This document shows, piece by piece, positions 24,956 through 33,770 of a stretch of DNA of 64,000 nt. Below the pieces are notes generated by a model. It saw nothing but the letters and a program-made list of their open reading frames with translations, was not told the origin of the DNA and made no database searches. How positions within the stretch are numbered: the stretch's first letter is position 1; each line of letters starts with the position of its first letter. Position numbers and translations under genes: made by a program. This DNA is from UBA3478 sp965662045 (GTDB taxonomy: Bacteria; Bacteroidota; Bacteroidia; Flavobacteriales; Flavobacteriaceae), in NCBI GenBank assembly GCA_965662045.1, contig CBFIGE010000002.1, positions 62,001-126,000 on the forward strand, in the 5' to 3' direction.

Positions 24956-26302
24956 ATGTTCGAAAACTTAAGTGAGAAACTCGAAGGAGCCTTTAAGAGA
25001 ATTAAGGGTCAAGGAAAGATTAATGAAATCAATGTTGCTGAGACGCTCAAAGATATAAGACGGGCTCTGTTAGATGCAGATGTCAACTTTAAAACAGCCA
25101 AAGCTTTTACTAATTCCGTTAAAGAAAAGGCACTAGGACAGGAGGTTTTAAATTCTCTTCAGCCTGGCCAATTAATGGTTAAGATTGTTCGCGATGAGTT
25201 GGCCTTGTTAATGGGTGGGCAAAGCGTCGGCTTAGAATTACAGCAAGAACCTTCGGTTGTCCTCATGGCAGGATTGCAAGGTTCAGGAAAGACAACTTTT
25301 TCTGGAAAACTTGCGCACTACCTCAAGACTAAAAAGTCAAAAAAGCCACTTCTTGTCGCATGTGATGTATACCGTCCTGCTGCTATAGAACAATTGAGTA
25401 TTCTAGCATCTCAAATAGGGGTTGATGTCTACGCAAATGCAGAAGAAAAAAATCCATTAATCATCACAAAGGAGGGTCTCAGCCAGGCTAAAACCAATGG
25501 AAATGATGTGGTGATTATAGATACCGCTGGTAGATTAGCTGTGGACAAGGAGCTAATGGATGAAATTAAAGGAATCCACGATGAGGCTCGCCCTGATGAA
25601 ACGCTTTTTGTGGTGGATTCCATGACCGGTCAAGATGCTGTAAATACGGCGAAGGCATTTCACGATTTATTGAATTTTGATGGTGTGGTTTTGACCAAGC
25701 TGGACGGCGATACTAGAGGTGGAGCAGCATTGTCTATTAAGTCCGTGGTTGATAAACCCATTAAGTTTATCGGTACTGGAGAAAAGATGGAAGCACTTGA
25801 TGTCTTTTATCCGGATCGAATGGCTGATCGTATATTGGGAATGGGAGATGTTGTATCTCTTGTAGAACGAGCGCAGGAGCAATTCGATGAAGAACAAGCC
25901 CGTAAACTACAGAAGAAAATTGCTAAAAATAAATTTGGCTTCGATGATTTCTTATCTCAAATTCAACAGATTAAGAAGATGGGAAATATGAAAGATTTAA
26001 TGGGAATGATTCCTGGAATGGGAAAAATGACAAAGGACTTAGATGTTGATAACGACTCTTTCAAACACATAGAAGCCATAATTCACAGTATGACCCCAAA
26101 AGAGCGCTCCAATCCTTCTCTATTAAATGCATCGCGTAAAAAACGAATTGCACTGGGAAGTGGAAGAAGTATTCAAGAGGTAAACCAACTTTTAAAACAG
26201 TTTACGCAAATGAGTAAGATGATGAAAATGATGCAAGGCGGTGGTGCAAGGAATATGATGCATATGATGCAGCAACAAGGAGGGCCAGGACGAATGCCTT
26301 AA
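24956..26302 (+). CDS. ffh: Signal recognition particle GTPase Ffh
   Basis: A 448-residue SRP54 homologue that brings membrane-protein nascent chains to FtsY and SecYEG. N domain 1-90, then the G domain with GLQGSGKTTFSGKLAHYL (P-loop), IIDTAGRLAVD and TKLDGDTRGGAALSIKSV. The C-terminal M domain is methionine-rich (GMIPGMGKM and a terminal MMKMMQ, NMMHMMQQQ series), which binds signal peptides and 4.5S RNA. folD follows 11 bases later. Confidence 0.98.
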   Translation: MFENLSEKLEGAFKRIKGQGKINEINVAETLKDIRRALLDADVNFKTAKAFTNSVKEKALGQEVLNSLQPGQLMVKIVRDELALLMGGQSVGLELQQEPSVVLMAGLQGSGKTTFSGKLAHYLKTKKSKKPLLVACDVYRPAAIEQLSILASQIGVDVYANAEEKNPLIITKEGLSQAKTNGNDVVIIDTAGRLAVDKELMDEIKGIHDEARPDETLFVVDSMTGQDAVNTAKAFHDLLNFDGVVLTKLDGDTRGGAALSIKSVVDKPIKFIGTGEKMEALDVFYPDRMADRILGMGDVVSLVERAQEQFDEEQARKLQKKIAKNKFGFDDFLSQIQQIKKMGNMKDLMGMIPGMGKMTKDLDVDNDSFKHIEAIIHSMTPKERSNPSLLNASRKKRIALGSGRSIQEVNQLLKQFTQMSKMMKMMQGGGARNMMHMMQQQGGPGRMP

Positions 26303-26313
26303 AATTTATAAAG

Positions 26314-27195
26314 ATGATACTACTAGACGGAAAAAAAACAAGTACAGACATCAAGGAAGAGATTGCTGCTGAGGTGAACAAAATCATCAACCAAAATAAA
26401 AGGCCTCCACATTTAGCGGCTATATTGGTTGGTGAAGATGGAGCCTCAATGACTTACGTAAAAAATAAGGTGCGAGCTTGCGAAAAAGTGGGCTTTGAGT
26501 CTACACTTATTAGGCTTAAAGATTCTACAACTGAAAAAGAGCTATTGCAGCAAGTAAAAGCGTTGAACGAAGATGAAGCAATCGATGGTTTTATCGTTCA
26601 ATTGCCAATACCACCTCAAATAAACGAAGAGAAGATACTATTAGCGGTCAATCCCAAAAAGGACGTGGACGGATTCCATCCTACAAACTTTGGCCGAATG
26701 GCCTTAGAAATGGATAGTTTTATTTCAGCGACTCCATTTGGTATTATGCAACTCATTGAGCGTTATGAGATTGAAACTTCAGGTAAAAATGTGCTTGTTG
26801 TAGGTCGAAGTAATATTGTGGGTAGACCAATGAGCATTTTACTGTCTCAGAAAAAGCCTTTTGCCAACGCTACTGTTACCTTGGCACATAGCCGAACTAA
26901 AAACTTAAAAGATTTGTCATTGCAATCTGACATCATTGTTGTTGCATTGGGAATTCCTAATTTTTTGAAGGCCGATATGGTTAATGAAGGAACTGTGGTA
27001 ATTGATGTAGGAATAACAAGGGTAGATGATACAAATAGTCTTAAGGGATACAAACTTGTTGGTGATGTCGATTATGATGAGGTGGCTCCAAAATCTTCAC
27101 ATATCACCCCTGTTCCTGGTGGAGTTGGTCCTATGACCATAGCTATGCTTTTACAGAATACTTTACTGGCTTACCAGCGTTATCAACTGTCTTGA
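26314..27195 (+). CDS. folD: Bifunctional methylenetetrahydrofolate dehydrogenase/cyclohydrolase
   Basis: A 293-residue FolD, which interconverts methylene-, methenyl- and formyl-tetrahydrofolate with NADP. The catalytic Lys lies in SMTYVKNKVRACEKVGF, then VQLPIPPQINEEKIL, VVGRSNIVGRPMSILL (dinucleotide site) and the end signature TPVPGGVGPMTIAMLLQNT. Its last four bases overlap the TTG start of the next gene, which suggests translational coupling. Confidence 0.98.
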   Translation: MILLDGKKTSTDIKEEIAAEVNKIINQNKRPPHLAAILVGEDGASMTYVKNKVRACEKVGFESTLIRLKDSTTEKELLQQVKALNEDEAIDGFIVQLPIPPQINEEKILLAVNPKKDVDGFHPTNFGRMALEMDSFISATPFGIMQLIERYEIETSGKNVLVVGRSNIVGRPMSILLSQKKPFANATVTLAHSRTKNLKDLSLQSDIIVVALGIPNFLKADMVNEGTVVIDVGITRVDDTNSLKGYKLVGDVDYDEVAPKSSHITPVPGGVGPMTIAMLLQNTLLAYQRYQLS

Positions 27196-27554
27196 TTACG
27201 GGTTTTTTATCAGCCTTTATCTTTATTCTCGTTCTCGCTGCTATTATGCTGGGTGCCACTTATCGAATGAAGCGCCGAATTGCAAAGGCTCAACAACGTT
27301 ATGCAAATCAATTGGGCGTTGAGGTAGCACTCATAAAAAAGCGCTCTAAAGAAAAGCGCAATCGTAAAATTCCTGCTTCATCACGTAAGGCTGTCTTGAA
27401 TAGAGATGACCACAGCTGTGTACACTGCGGACAAAATTCAGATCTAACGATTGATCATGTTTTTCCTTTTTCTAAGGGTGGAGGGCATGAACTTGAAAAC
27501 CTCAGGGTGCTTTGTAAAAGCTGTAATGAGCGTAAATCAGATGCGCTCTTTTGA
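27192..27554 (+). CDS. Membrane-tethered HNH endonuclease-like protein
   Basis: A 120-residue protein with one N-terminal transmembrane helix (about residues 3-24), a basic helical linker and a C-terminal HNH domain (about 60-120). The HNH core shows CVHC, then TIDHVFPFSKGGGHELENL and RVLCKSCNERK, so both the catalytic His/Asn pattern and a four-Cys zinc knuckle are intact. The start is TTG inside the folD stop (TTGA). Most HNH proteins of this size are soluble; the anchor would place the nuclease domain in the cytosol by the positive-inside rule. The substrate is unknown. Confidence 0.82.
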   Translation: MITGFLSAFIFILVLAAIMLGATYRMKRRIAKAQQRYANQLGVEVALIKKRSKEKRNRKIPASSRKAVLNRDDHSCVHCGQNSDLTIDHVFPFSKGGGHELENLRVLCKSCNERKSDALF

Positions 27555-27556
27555 GA

Positions 27557-27976
27557 TTACTTTGCAAATAACTGAGTCATATCTTTAAACGACTTGAATT
27601 CCAAAGCGTTTCCACATGGATCTTTGAAAAATAGGGTAGCTTGTTCTCCAACTTCTCCTTCAAATCGAATATAGGGAGGGATGATGAATTCAATGGCTGC
27701 GGCTTTTAAATTATCTGCAAATTCCCAAAATTGTTCCCAGTCTAGAACAACCCCGAAATGCGGAACAGGAACATCTTTTCCATCAACTGGATTGGTGTAG
27801 ATTTCTGTTTCTTGTTTTGGTTTATAATGAATGACAAGTTGGTGTCCAAAGAAATTATAGTCCACCCAATGATCACTGCTTCTACCTTCTTCAAAATTTA
27901 AGGTTTGGGTATAAAATGCTCTTGCTTTTGCAACATCGTCTACAGGAATAGCTAAGTGGAATGGAGAGAGTTTCAT
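27557..27976 (-). CDS. VOC-family (glyoxalase/bleomycin-resistance-like) protein
   Basis: A 139-residue vicinal oxygen chelate fold. It starts FHLAIPVDDVAKARAFYTQT, with the metal-ligand His in the first strand, then GHQLVIHYKP and a late FKDPCGNALEFKSF, which places the Glu ligand. These proteins serve as lyases, dioxygenases or resistance proteins, and the sequence does not tell which. It is the last gene of a minus-strand group, 3 bases after the hydrolase upstream. Confidence 0.85.
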   Translation of the reverse strand: MKLSPFHLAIPVDDVAKARAFYTQTLNFEEGRSSDHWVDYNFFGHQLVIHYKPKQETEIYTNPVDGKDVPVPHFGVVLDWEQFWEFADNLKAAAIEFIIPPYIRFEGEVGEQATLFFKDPCGNALEFKSFKDMTQLFAK

Positions 27977-27979
27977 GAG

Positions 27980-28825
27980 TTATAATTTTGTCTGGTCGAG
28001 TAAAGCTACTATTTTTTTAATGACTCCTTTTTGATGTAAACTGTGTCCAAAACCACTAAATGTGATCAGTTCACTTGTCTTCCAGTGATCGTGTAATTTT
28101 TGTGATTGACTTATTGGTATTTGAAGGTCTTTTTCATCGTGAAAAAGATATCCGTTTTGTTGGATTTTTTTGCAAAAATGTGCGCTACTGAACTCGTTTA
28201 TGTGATAACCTACATTTAAACGAACAACCTTATCTAGAGCTTTCAATACCCTATTGTTAAATCTAAGGATAGATTGAAAATCACTTACCACAAGGGAAAA
28301 ATCACAAGGAGACCCCATGGTGATAATGTTCTTCACGCTAAGATGTTCATGATGATAAAATTCATACAAACAAGCCATACCTCCCATGGAGTGTCCAATG
28401 AGGTGGTTAATTTCATATTTCTTTAGGATTTGATGAAAGGCTGCGGCATAGTTAGGTAAAAAGTGGTATTCACCAGAAGATAAACCGTGAGCAGGAGCGT
28501 CAATGGCATGAATATCGTATTCTTTTTCTTTTAATACAGCAATTAAGTTTCTCCATCTATTGGAATTGCTCTCCCAGCCGTGTAATAAAAGGACTGAAGG
28601 ACCACTTCCTTTCCAGTGATAAGACTGAATGGAGTGACCATTACATTCTATTTTCTCGGCTACACCTTCCTGCAACAATTTGGGTAATTGATTCCTTTCA
28701 AGTTTTCCTTTGCGGACTTTCGCAAAAATGTACAAGGCTTTTTTACCCGCTAGGGTTGGAAAAAATAAAGCTACAAAATTTAAAAACTGACCATAAATCA
28801 GTGGAATCACTTTTTTTAGATTCAT
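27980..28825 (-). CDS. Alpha/beta hydrolase
   Basis: About 281 residues. The oxyanion strand is LLLHGWESNSNRW, the nucleophile elbow GHSMGGMACL, and the C-terminal His is in FSGFGHSLHQKG. The N-terminus (MNLKKVIPLIYGQFLNFVAL) is hydrophobic and may be a membrane anchor. The ATG at 28825 is preferred to a TTG two codons upstream. It gives a 4-base ATGA overlap with the upstream lipoprotein gene, so the two are coupled. Substrate unknown. Confidence 0.88.
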   Translation of the reverse strand: MNLKKVIPLIYGQFLNFVALFFPTLAGKKALYIFAKVRKGKLERNQLPKLLQEGVAEKIECNGHSIQSYHWKGSGPSVLLLHGWESNSNRWRNLIAVLKEKEYDIHAIDAPAHGLSSGEYHFLPNYAAAFHQILKKYEINHLIGHSMGGMACLYEFYHHEHLSVKNIITMGSPCDFSLVVSDFQSILRFNNRVLKALDKVVRLNVGYHINEFSSAHFCKKIQQNGYLFHDEKDLQIPISQSQKLHDHWKTSELITFSGFGHSLHQKGVIKKIVALLDQTKL

Positions 28826-29349
28826 TCCCAACTAATAAAAAAGTACTTTACAGGCGTACTTTCGGTTACTTGGGTTTTTTCTATTGGGTCATATCCGTAT
28901 TTAATGGATTCAGGAAGGTTTCCTTTATCAATAGCAAATAAAAATGGCGAATTTTTAATGAAAATAGACGCGCTCATAGCCGTGGGTATAATCTTATCTA
29001 TTTCCATTTCTGATTGGATTTCCTGAAATGTCGAACTCAAAGAAATACCACTGCCTTTAATTTCAAATCGAGAATCTTCTATTTTAACGGTTCCAATTTG
29101 TTCAGAATTCTCAGTTTTTGGACTAAGGCTGAAAAGCAGGTTTTCATCTTGGTAGACATCGATTTTCTCAATGCTGTTTGAAGTACCATTAACGACTACA
29201 GAGTCTTTTGCGTACAGTGTTTCTATTTCTGATAATAATGTTGTTTTTGAAATTAGACCAATGCTGTCCTCAGTAATTTCAAATTCCTTGTTCGAGCTGC
29301 AAGAGCTGATGATCGTCACCAAAACTCCTATAAAAATGGTTTTCCTCAT
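28822..29349 (-). CDS. Hypothetical lipoprotein
   Basis: A 175-residue protein with a lipoprotein signal: MRKTIFIGVLVTIISSCSSN, lipidated Cys at 17. The mature part is acidic and strand-rich, with no catalytic motif that I recognise. It probably sits on the inner or outer membrane facing the periplasm. It overlaps the hydrolase gene by 4 bases and lies 48 bases downstream of the YkgJ-type gene, on the same strand. Confidence 0.78.
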   Translation of the reverse strand: MRKTIFIGVLVTIISSCSSNKEFEITEDSIGLISKTTLLSEIETLYAKDSVVVNGTSNSIEKIDVYQDENLLFSLSPKTENSEQIGTVKIEDSRFEIKGSGISLSSTFQEIQSEMEIDKIIPTAMSASIFIKNSPFLFAIDKGNLPESIKYGYDPIEKTQVTESTPVKYFFISWE

Positions 29350-29397
29350 AGTGTAAAAGATGCTGCAAATTTAATTGAAATAAGGAAATTAATAGGT

Positions 29398-29892
29398 TTA
29401 TATACTCATTTTTAGACGCATCCTTTCTACGATTTCAAAAGCTGCTGGACATATTTTGACGTTTTCCAGGGTAATGTCTTTAATTTCATAATTTTTGATG
29501 CGATCAGTATGAGGATATTCTCGACACGCCTGTGGACGATGCTCGTAAATTATACATTTATTGTCTTTATCTAAAAAAGAGCAGGGTAATGTTTGTAGCA
29601 CCCAATCACCATCTTCGTCTTTTTTGAGATATTTTTTGACAAATTGATGTGGAGTCAAATAGAGGTGTGCCGATATGCGATCAATATCCTTTGTGGTAAA
29701 TAACGGACCTGTGGTTTTACAGCAATTTGCGCATTCCAAACAATTTGTGTTTTCAAAAACAGCATCGTGAATATCCTTACAATTTTGATCATATGATTTT
29801 GGCGGATTTTTTGAAACTGCTTCGAAAAATGAGCGATGCTCATCAGCCTTTTGTTCTGCTTTTTCTCTTAGCTTTACAAGATCTTGCTTCAT
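29398..29892 (-). CDS. YkgJ-family cysteine cluster protein
   Basis: About 164 residues starting at MKQDLVKLREKAEQKADEHR. A longer frame reaching 29997 is open, but the extra part has no family resemblance and would run into the divergent methyltransferase gene. The CxxC-CC cluster is TNCLECANCCKTTGPLF, followed by LPCSFLDKDNKCIIYEHRP, then QACREYP and KICPAAFE, the eight-cysteine metal-binding pattern. The bound metal (Zn or Fe) and function are not established for the family. Confidence 0.87.
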   Translation of the reverse strand: MKQDLVKLREKAEQKADEHRSFFEAVSKNPPKSYDQNCKDIHDAVFENTNCLECANCCKTTGPLFTTKDIDRISAHLYLTPHQFVKKYLKKDEDGDWVLQTLPCSFLDKDNKCIIYEHRPQACREYPHTDRIKNYEIKDITLENVKICPAAFEIVERMRLKMSI

Positions 29893-29925
29893 TTCTTTTG
29901 AATTTAAGCACTCAATTACTGTAGT

Positions 29926-30645
29926 ATGAATATCATTGACGATGTTTTTGGTGCAGCGGCCAAAGATTATTTTGAAACCAATGACAACGCTCTGCAAATT
30001 ACGACCAAATCTTCACTAGGGGATATTGATTACATCCCAATGTCCTATTTTTTTCGGTCATTCGAACAAATGAATGATCTGGAGCAAAAGGCTTTGCAAT
30101 TATGTGTTTCTCCAGTCTTAGATATAGGATGTGGAGTTGGAAATCACTTGTTGTATTTGCAAGAGCAACAAATCAAAGCAGTAGGTATAGACACATCTGA
30201 GGGATGCGTTGATATTGCCTTAAAAAGAGGAGTACAAGCGATCTACTGCGAATGGTGGCAAAACCTAAAAGCAGATACAACCTACCAAACCATTTTGCTG
30301 ATGATGAATGGTCTGGGACTAGCTGGTCGCTTAAATGAACTCTCTCCGTTCTTGCTAAAATTAGTGCAACACCTCGATAAGAACGGTTTTATTTTGGCAG
30401 ATTCCGCAGACCTACGCTATTTATATGAAAACCAAGGGGATGAGGGTTTTTGGGTTACAACTGATCAAAGCTATCATGGGGATTTGACCTATATCACAAG
30501 CTATAAAGATTTAACAACAAGTTTTGATTGGTTATTTGTTGGCTTTGAAATATTGAGAGATATTTGTAATTCTATTGGGTTAAAATGTGAAAGGCTTCTG
30601 GAGGTAGAGGATTATCACTATTTAGCTCGTATCTCTAGGCTATGA
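29926..30645 (+). CDS. Class I SAM-dependent methyltransferase
   Basis: A 239-residue Rossmann methyltransferase. Motif I is VLDIGCGVGNHLLYL (about residues 63-77), then KAVGIDTSEGCVDIALKRGV for the acidic loop and QTILLMMNGLGLAGRL for motif IV. The family makes many small-molecule and protein methylations; nothing here fixes the acceptor. Its stop overlaps the next gene's ATG by 4 bases. It is divergent from the YkgJ gene with only 33 bases between starts. Confidence 0.85.
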   Translation: MNIIDDVFGAAAKDYFETNDNALQITTKSSLGDIDYIPMSYFFRSFEQMNDLEQKALQLCVSPVLDIGCGVGNHLLYLQEQQIKAVGIDTSEGCVDIALKRGVQAIYCEWWQNLKADTTYQTILLMMNGLGLAGRLNELSPFLLKLVQHLDKNGFILADSADLRYLYENQGDEGFWVTTDQSYHGDLTYITSYKDLTTSFDWLFVGFEILRDICNSIGLKCERLLEVEDYHYLARISRL

Positions 30646-31445
30646 GAAATTTTAAATTACTTTTTGCAGTTGGAATCGCTTTGATTTCATGTTCAAAAAA
30701 TTCGGATAATGAATCTGAAACGACTGACCCCATTGTTTCTAAGGTAGAAAATAGGCAGTCTATTGGAACAAGCGCAGCAGACTTTTTAAACAACGATAAT
30801 TTTGACACACTACATATCGAAATCGTTCATGTAGACACTTACAAACCCACACCTGGTTCAATTGATCGATTTCGCCAATGGTTAGAGACATTCACCTTTA
30901 AGACGGATATTCAAATTACCTACAAAAGCGTTGCTTCAACTAATATTGAAAGCATGAACTACAACAAAATTGCTGAGCTAGAAAATGAGTATAGAACTGT
31001 TTATAATGACGGAAGAACATTAAGCCTTTACATGTATTTTACTGATGCAGGTTCCACGTTAGATGTACCTAGTCAAAACCGATTTGTCTTAGGAGCTGTT
31101 TATTACAACACATCGATGGTTTTCTTTCAAAAATCAATTCGACTTCTTGCGGATAATACTACGCTACCTATTACAAGGGCAGATGTAGAAACAGCAGTCA
31201 TTCAACATGAATTCGGTCACCTTTTTGGTTTAGTCAACTTAGGAAGTGAGCGTGAAGGAGCCGATCATAGCACACCTGACGATGAGAATCATTGTAATGA
31301 GGAGAATTGTTTAATGGTCGCAGAGCTCAATTTTAATACTGATATGATGAATATCATGGCGAGTAGAACGGCTATGGGACTTGAGCCCGTTCCATTACTA
31401 GGTCCAGAGTGTCAATTAGATTTGAAATCTTTAGGAGGTCGCTAA
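30642..31445 (+). CDS. Lipoprotein zinc metalloprotease-like protein
   Basis: A 267-residue lipoprotein (FAVGIALISCSKN, Cys17). The catalytic motif is HEFGHLFGLVN with H189, E190 and H193. The residue where metzincins have their third His is N199, so the third ligand must be elsewhere, perhaps H209 or H217 in GADHSTPDDENHC. A Met-turn-like CLM follows (C223-M225). This arrangement is known to me from other flavobacterial lipoprotein proteases. It starts within the methyltransferase stop and ends convergently with queE. Confidence 0.78.
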   Translation: MRNFKLLFAVGIALISCSKNSDNESETTDPIVSKVENRQSIGTSAADFLNNDNFDTLHIEIVHVDTYKPTPGSIDRFRQWLETFTFKTDIQITYKSVASTNIESMNYNKIAELENEYRTVYNDGRTLSLYMYFTDAGSTLDVPSQNRFVLGAVYYNTSMVFFQKSIRLLADNTTLPITRADVETAVIQHEFGHLFGLVNLGSEREGADHSTPDDENHCNEENCLMVAELNFNTDMMNIMASRTAMGLEPVPLLGPECQLDLKSLGGR

Positions 31446-32047
31446 GGTACATCTAGATATTTATGAGTTTGAAGGGTAACCCTCCATTGTGGGTTTTCTT
31501 TGACGAAATCTACAATTAATGGCATCATTTTTTCTCTAGTACTCCACTCAGGTTGAAGGTATAAATGACAATGCTTTTCAACCAGACCAGCTTGTTCTTG
31601 TGCAAATTTTAAATCGTGCTTGTTGTACACTACGCATTTGAGTTCGTTAGCTAAAGGGTAGATTCCTTCTTTAGGTAATTTGAATTTTTTTGGGGACAAA
31701 CAAATCCAATCCCAACTTCCAGTAAGTGCATAGGCTCCAGAGGTTTCAATATGGGTTTTGTAGCCGTTTTGTTTAAGATTTTGAGAAAAATCAGTCAAAT
31801 GGTAAACTAACGGTTCTCCTCCTGTAACTACCACAATATCAGTTTTTTGAGTGATATTTGTTCTTATTTCTTCTATAGACATGATTGGGTGTGCTTCGCC
31901 GTCCCAACTCTCTTTTACATCGCACCAATGACAACCTACATCACAACCCCCTAAACGCACGAAATATGCGGCTTTCCCTTGATGGTAACCCTCACCCTGA
32001 ATGGTGTAAAAGTGTTCCATAACTCTAAATTCTTGATCTGATTGCAT
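31442..32047 (-). CDS. queE: 7-carboxy-7-deazaguanine synthase, radical SAM
   Basis: About 201 residues. QueE converts 6-carboxy-tetrahydropterin to 7-carboxy-7-deazaguanine in queuosine synthesis. FYTIQGEGYHQGKAAYFVRL leads into the cluster GGCDVGCHWCDVKESW, with the CxxxCxxC-type 4Fe-4S site and Trp-type QueE spacing. VVVTGGEPLVY is the SAM-binding GGE motif. The ATG at 32047 (MQSDQEF) is preferred to a TTG at 32071. The other queuosine genes are not in the window. Confidence 0.93.
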   Translation of the reverse strand: MQSDQEFRVMEHFYTIQGEGYHQGKAAYFVRLGGCDVGCHWCDVKESWDGEAHPIMSIEEIRTNITQKTDIVVVTGGEPLVYHLTDFSQNLKQNGYKTHIETSGAYALTGSWDWICLSPKKFKLPKEGIYPLANELKCVVYNKHDLKFAQEQAGLVEKHCHLYLQPEWSTREKMMPLIVDFVKENPQWRVTLQTHKYLDVP

Positions 32048-32116
32048 TGAAAAGAGGGTATAATACTTCAAATGTACAATCTTATACTCTTATCGTATTT
32101 ATTTTTATATTACCAC

Positions 32117-32947
32117 ATGGAAAATATTATTATTTATTTTGAAACTATACCTTCTCTGCATAGGTCGTTGATACTTGCTGGTGGTTTATTTTTTTTTTGG
32201 ATTATTGAGGGAATTGTTCCCTTTTCTAGAATCCCATACAAAAAACTTAAGCATGCCGGCCCCAATTTGTTCTTTACCGTAATGACAGGTGTTGTAAATA
32301 TGGGCTTGGCTTTTGGGCTCGTAGCTGCTTCAGATTATGTGACGGCATCAGAATTTGGTATTCTGCATTGGCTTCCAATTGAAAGCACTGTTTTGAAGAT
32401 TATTGGCGGATTGCTAATTCTCGATTTTATAGGAGCTTATTTTGCGCATCGGTCTGAACACAAAATAAAACCCTTGTGGATGGTACATTTAGTGCATCAT
32501 TCTGATCATCATGTTGATGCTACTACGGCCAATAGACATCATCCTATAGAAAATGTGGTGCGCGTTGCCTTCACTGCCTTGGCTATTTTGGTTTCAGGTG
32601 CTTCTATTGGCGTTATAATGCTGTATCAAACGCTATCTGCTGCTGCTTCTCAATTTGGGCATGCTAATATTATTTTACCTAAAAAAGTAGATCTATGGTT
32701 GAGTTATGTTTTAGTAACCCCCAACATGCATAAAGTACACCATCATTATCAATTGCCTTACACAGATAGTAATTACGGAAACATATTTTCAATTTGGGAC
32801 CGTCTATTTGGTACCTACAAAACGATGAATGCTGAAAACTTAGTGTACGGGGTAGATACGTTCCCAGACGCTAAAAAGAACGGTAATTTATGGGAATTAC
32901 TTAAGCAACCCTTCCATAAATACAGAAGGCCCACTACTGAAAACTAA
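32117..32947 (+). CDS. Fatty acid hydroxylase/sterol desaturase family protein, copy 1
   Basis: A 276-residue membrane di-iron enzyme. Three histidine boxes are intact: AHRSEH, VHLVHHSDHHVD and MHKVHHHYQLPYTDSNYG; a further HH lies in TANRHHPIENV. An ATG at 32072 in the same frame is possible, but the start at 32117 lines up residue for residue with the neighbouring copy. Roughly four membrane helices flank the boxes. It is followed by its paralogue 6 bases later. The substrate (sterol, hopanoid, fatty acid or carotenoid) cannot be told from sequence. Confidence 0.9.
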   Translation: MENIIIYFETIPSLHRSLILAGGLFFFWIIEGIVPFSRIPYKKLKHAGPNLFFTVMTGVVNMGLAFGLVAASDYVTASEFGILHWLPIESTVLKIIGGLLILDFIGAYFAHRSEHKIKPLWMVHLVHHSDHHVDATTANRHHPIENVVRVAFTALAILVSGASIGVIMLYQTLSAAASQFGHANIILPKKVDLWLSYVLVTPNMHKVHHHYQLPYTDSNYGNIFSIWDRLFGTYKTMNAENLVYGVDTFPDAKKNGNLWELLKQPFHKYRRPTTEN

Positions 32948-32953
32948 ATCATA

Positions 32954-33769
32954 TTGATCACACAAGTACTCCAATATTTTAGCGCTCTTACTCCTGCAGA
33001 ACGAGGATTGATGATGTCATTGGGTTTTATTGTTTTCTGGTTATTTGAGGCCTTATTGCCTTTTAGAGCTTCTGTTGTTTCATCAAAGAAACATATCGTC
33101 AATAATTTATTTTTTGCTTTTTCAACCGCTGTGGTAAATATATTAATGGCGGTGTTTATATTAGGCGCTGTAGAATATGCTGATACTAACCAGATTGGAC
33201 TTTTACATTTGGTAGGCTTAGACCCTTGGATAGAGTTTACCCTTGGTATTTTAGTATTAGATTTTTTCACTTCTTACGCAATTCATGTCTGTTTACACAA
33301 ATCAAAATGGTTGTGGAGGATTCACTTAGTGCATCATTCAGATCCTCATTTAGACAGCTCAACTGCAATTCGCCTTCACCCTTTTGAAAATCTGATTCGA
33401 ATTTGTTTTCTTATTTTGACTATTTTACTCTTTGGAATCGATATAGGTGTATTGTTTTTGTATCAAACTGTGGCAGTTTTCTTCTCGCAGTTAGGTCATG
33501 CCAATCTGAGGCTTCCAAAGCTCTTAAATAGCTTGCTTAGTGTTTTCTTTGTAACGCCGAATATGCACCAGATCCATCATCATTACGAAATGCCTTATAC
33601 AGATAGTAATTACGGTAGTGTTTTTGCTATTTGGGACCATCTATTTGGCACTTACAGGAAAATCTCAAAAGAGACATTAAAGTACGGTTTAGACACCCAT
33701 CAAGATAAGGTTAAAAACATCAATTTTCTACAATTGTTAATTCAGCCTTTTAGACGCATAAAATGGTGA
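32954..33769 (+). CDS. Fatty acid hydroxylase/sterol desaturase family protein, copy 2
   Basis: A 271-residue paralogue of the preceding gene, with the same layout: AIHVCLH, HLVHHSDPHLDSSTAIRLHP and MHQIHHHYEMPYTDSNYG. It begins with TTG at 32954, 6 bases after the first copy. The second box is HxxHHxxxH rather than HxxHHxxHH, so one of its histidines has moved. Identity looks moderate, so the duplication is old and the two may have different substrates. Its stop is one base before the stop of the convergent namZ gene. Confidence 0.9.
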   Translation: MITQVLQYFSALTPAERGLMMSLGFIVFWLFEALLPFRASVVSSKKHIVNNLFFAFSTAVVNILMAVFILGAVEYADTNQIGLLHLVGLDPWIEFTLGILVLDFFTSYAIHVCLHKSKWLWRIHLVHHSDPHLDSSTAIRLHPFENLIRICFLILTILLFGIDIGVLFLYQTVAVFFSQLGHANLRLPKLLNSLLSVFFVTPNMHQIHHHYEMPYTDSNYGSVFAIWDHLFGTYRKISKETLKYGLDTHQDKVKNINFLQLLIQPFRRIKW

Positions 33770-33770
33770 A

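Noticed and set aside
29893..29997. N-terminal extension of the YkgJ-type gene
   Set aside because: The extra 35 codons overlap the divergent methyltransferase start and do not look like the family; MKQDLVKL is the better start.
32072..32116. Upstream ATG for the first hydroxylase gene
   Set aside because: It would add 15 residues absent from the aligned paralogue and lies almost on top of the queE start region. Kept only as an alternative.
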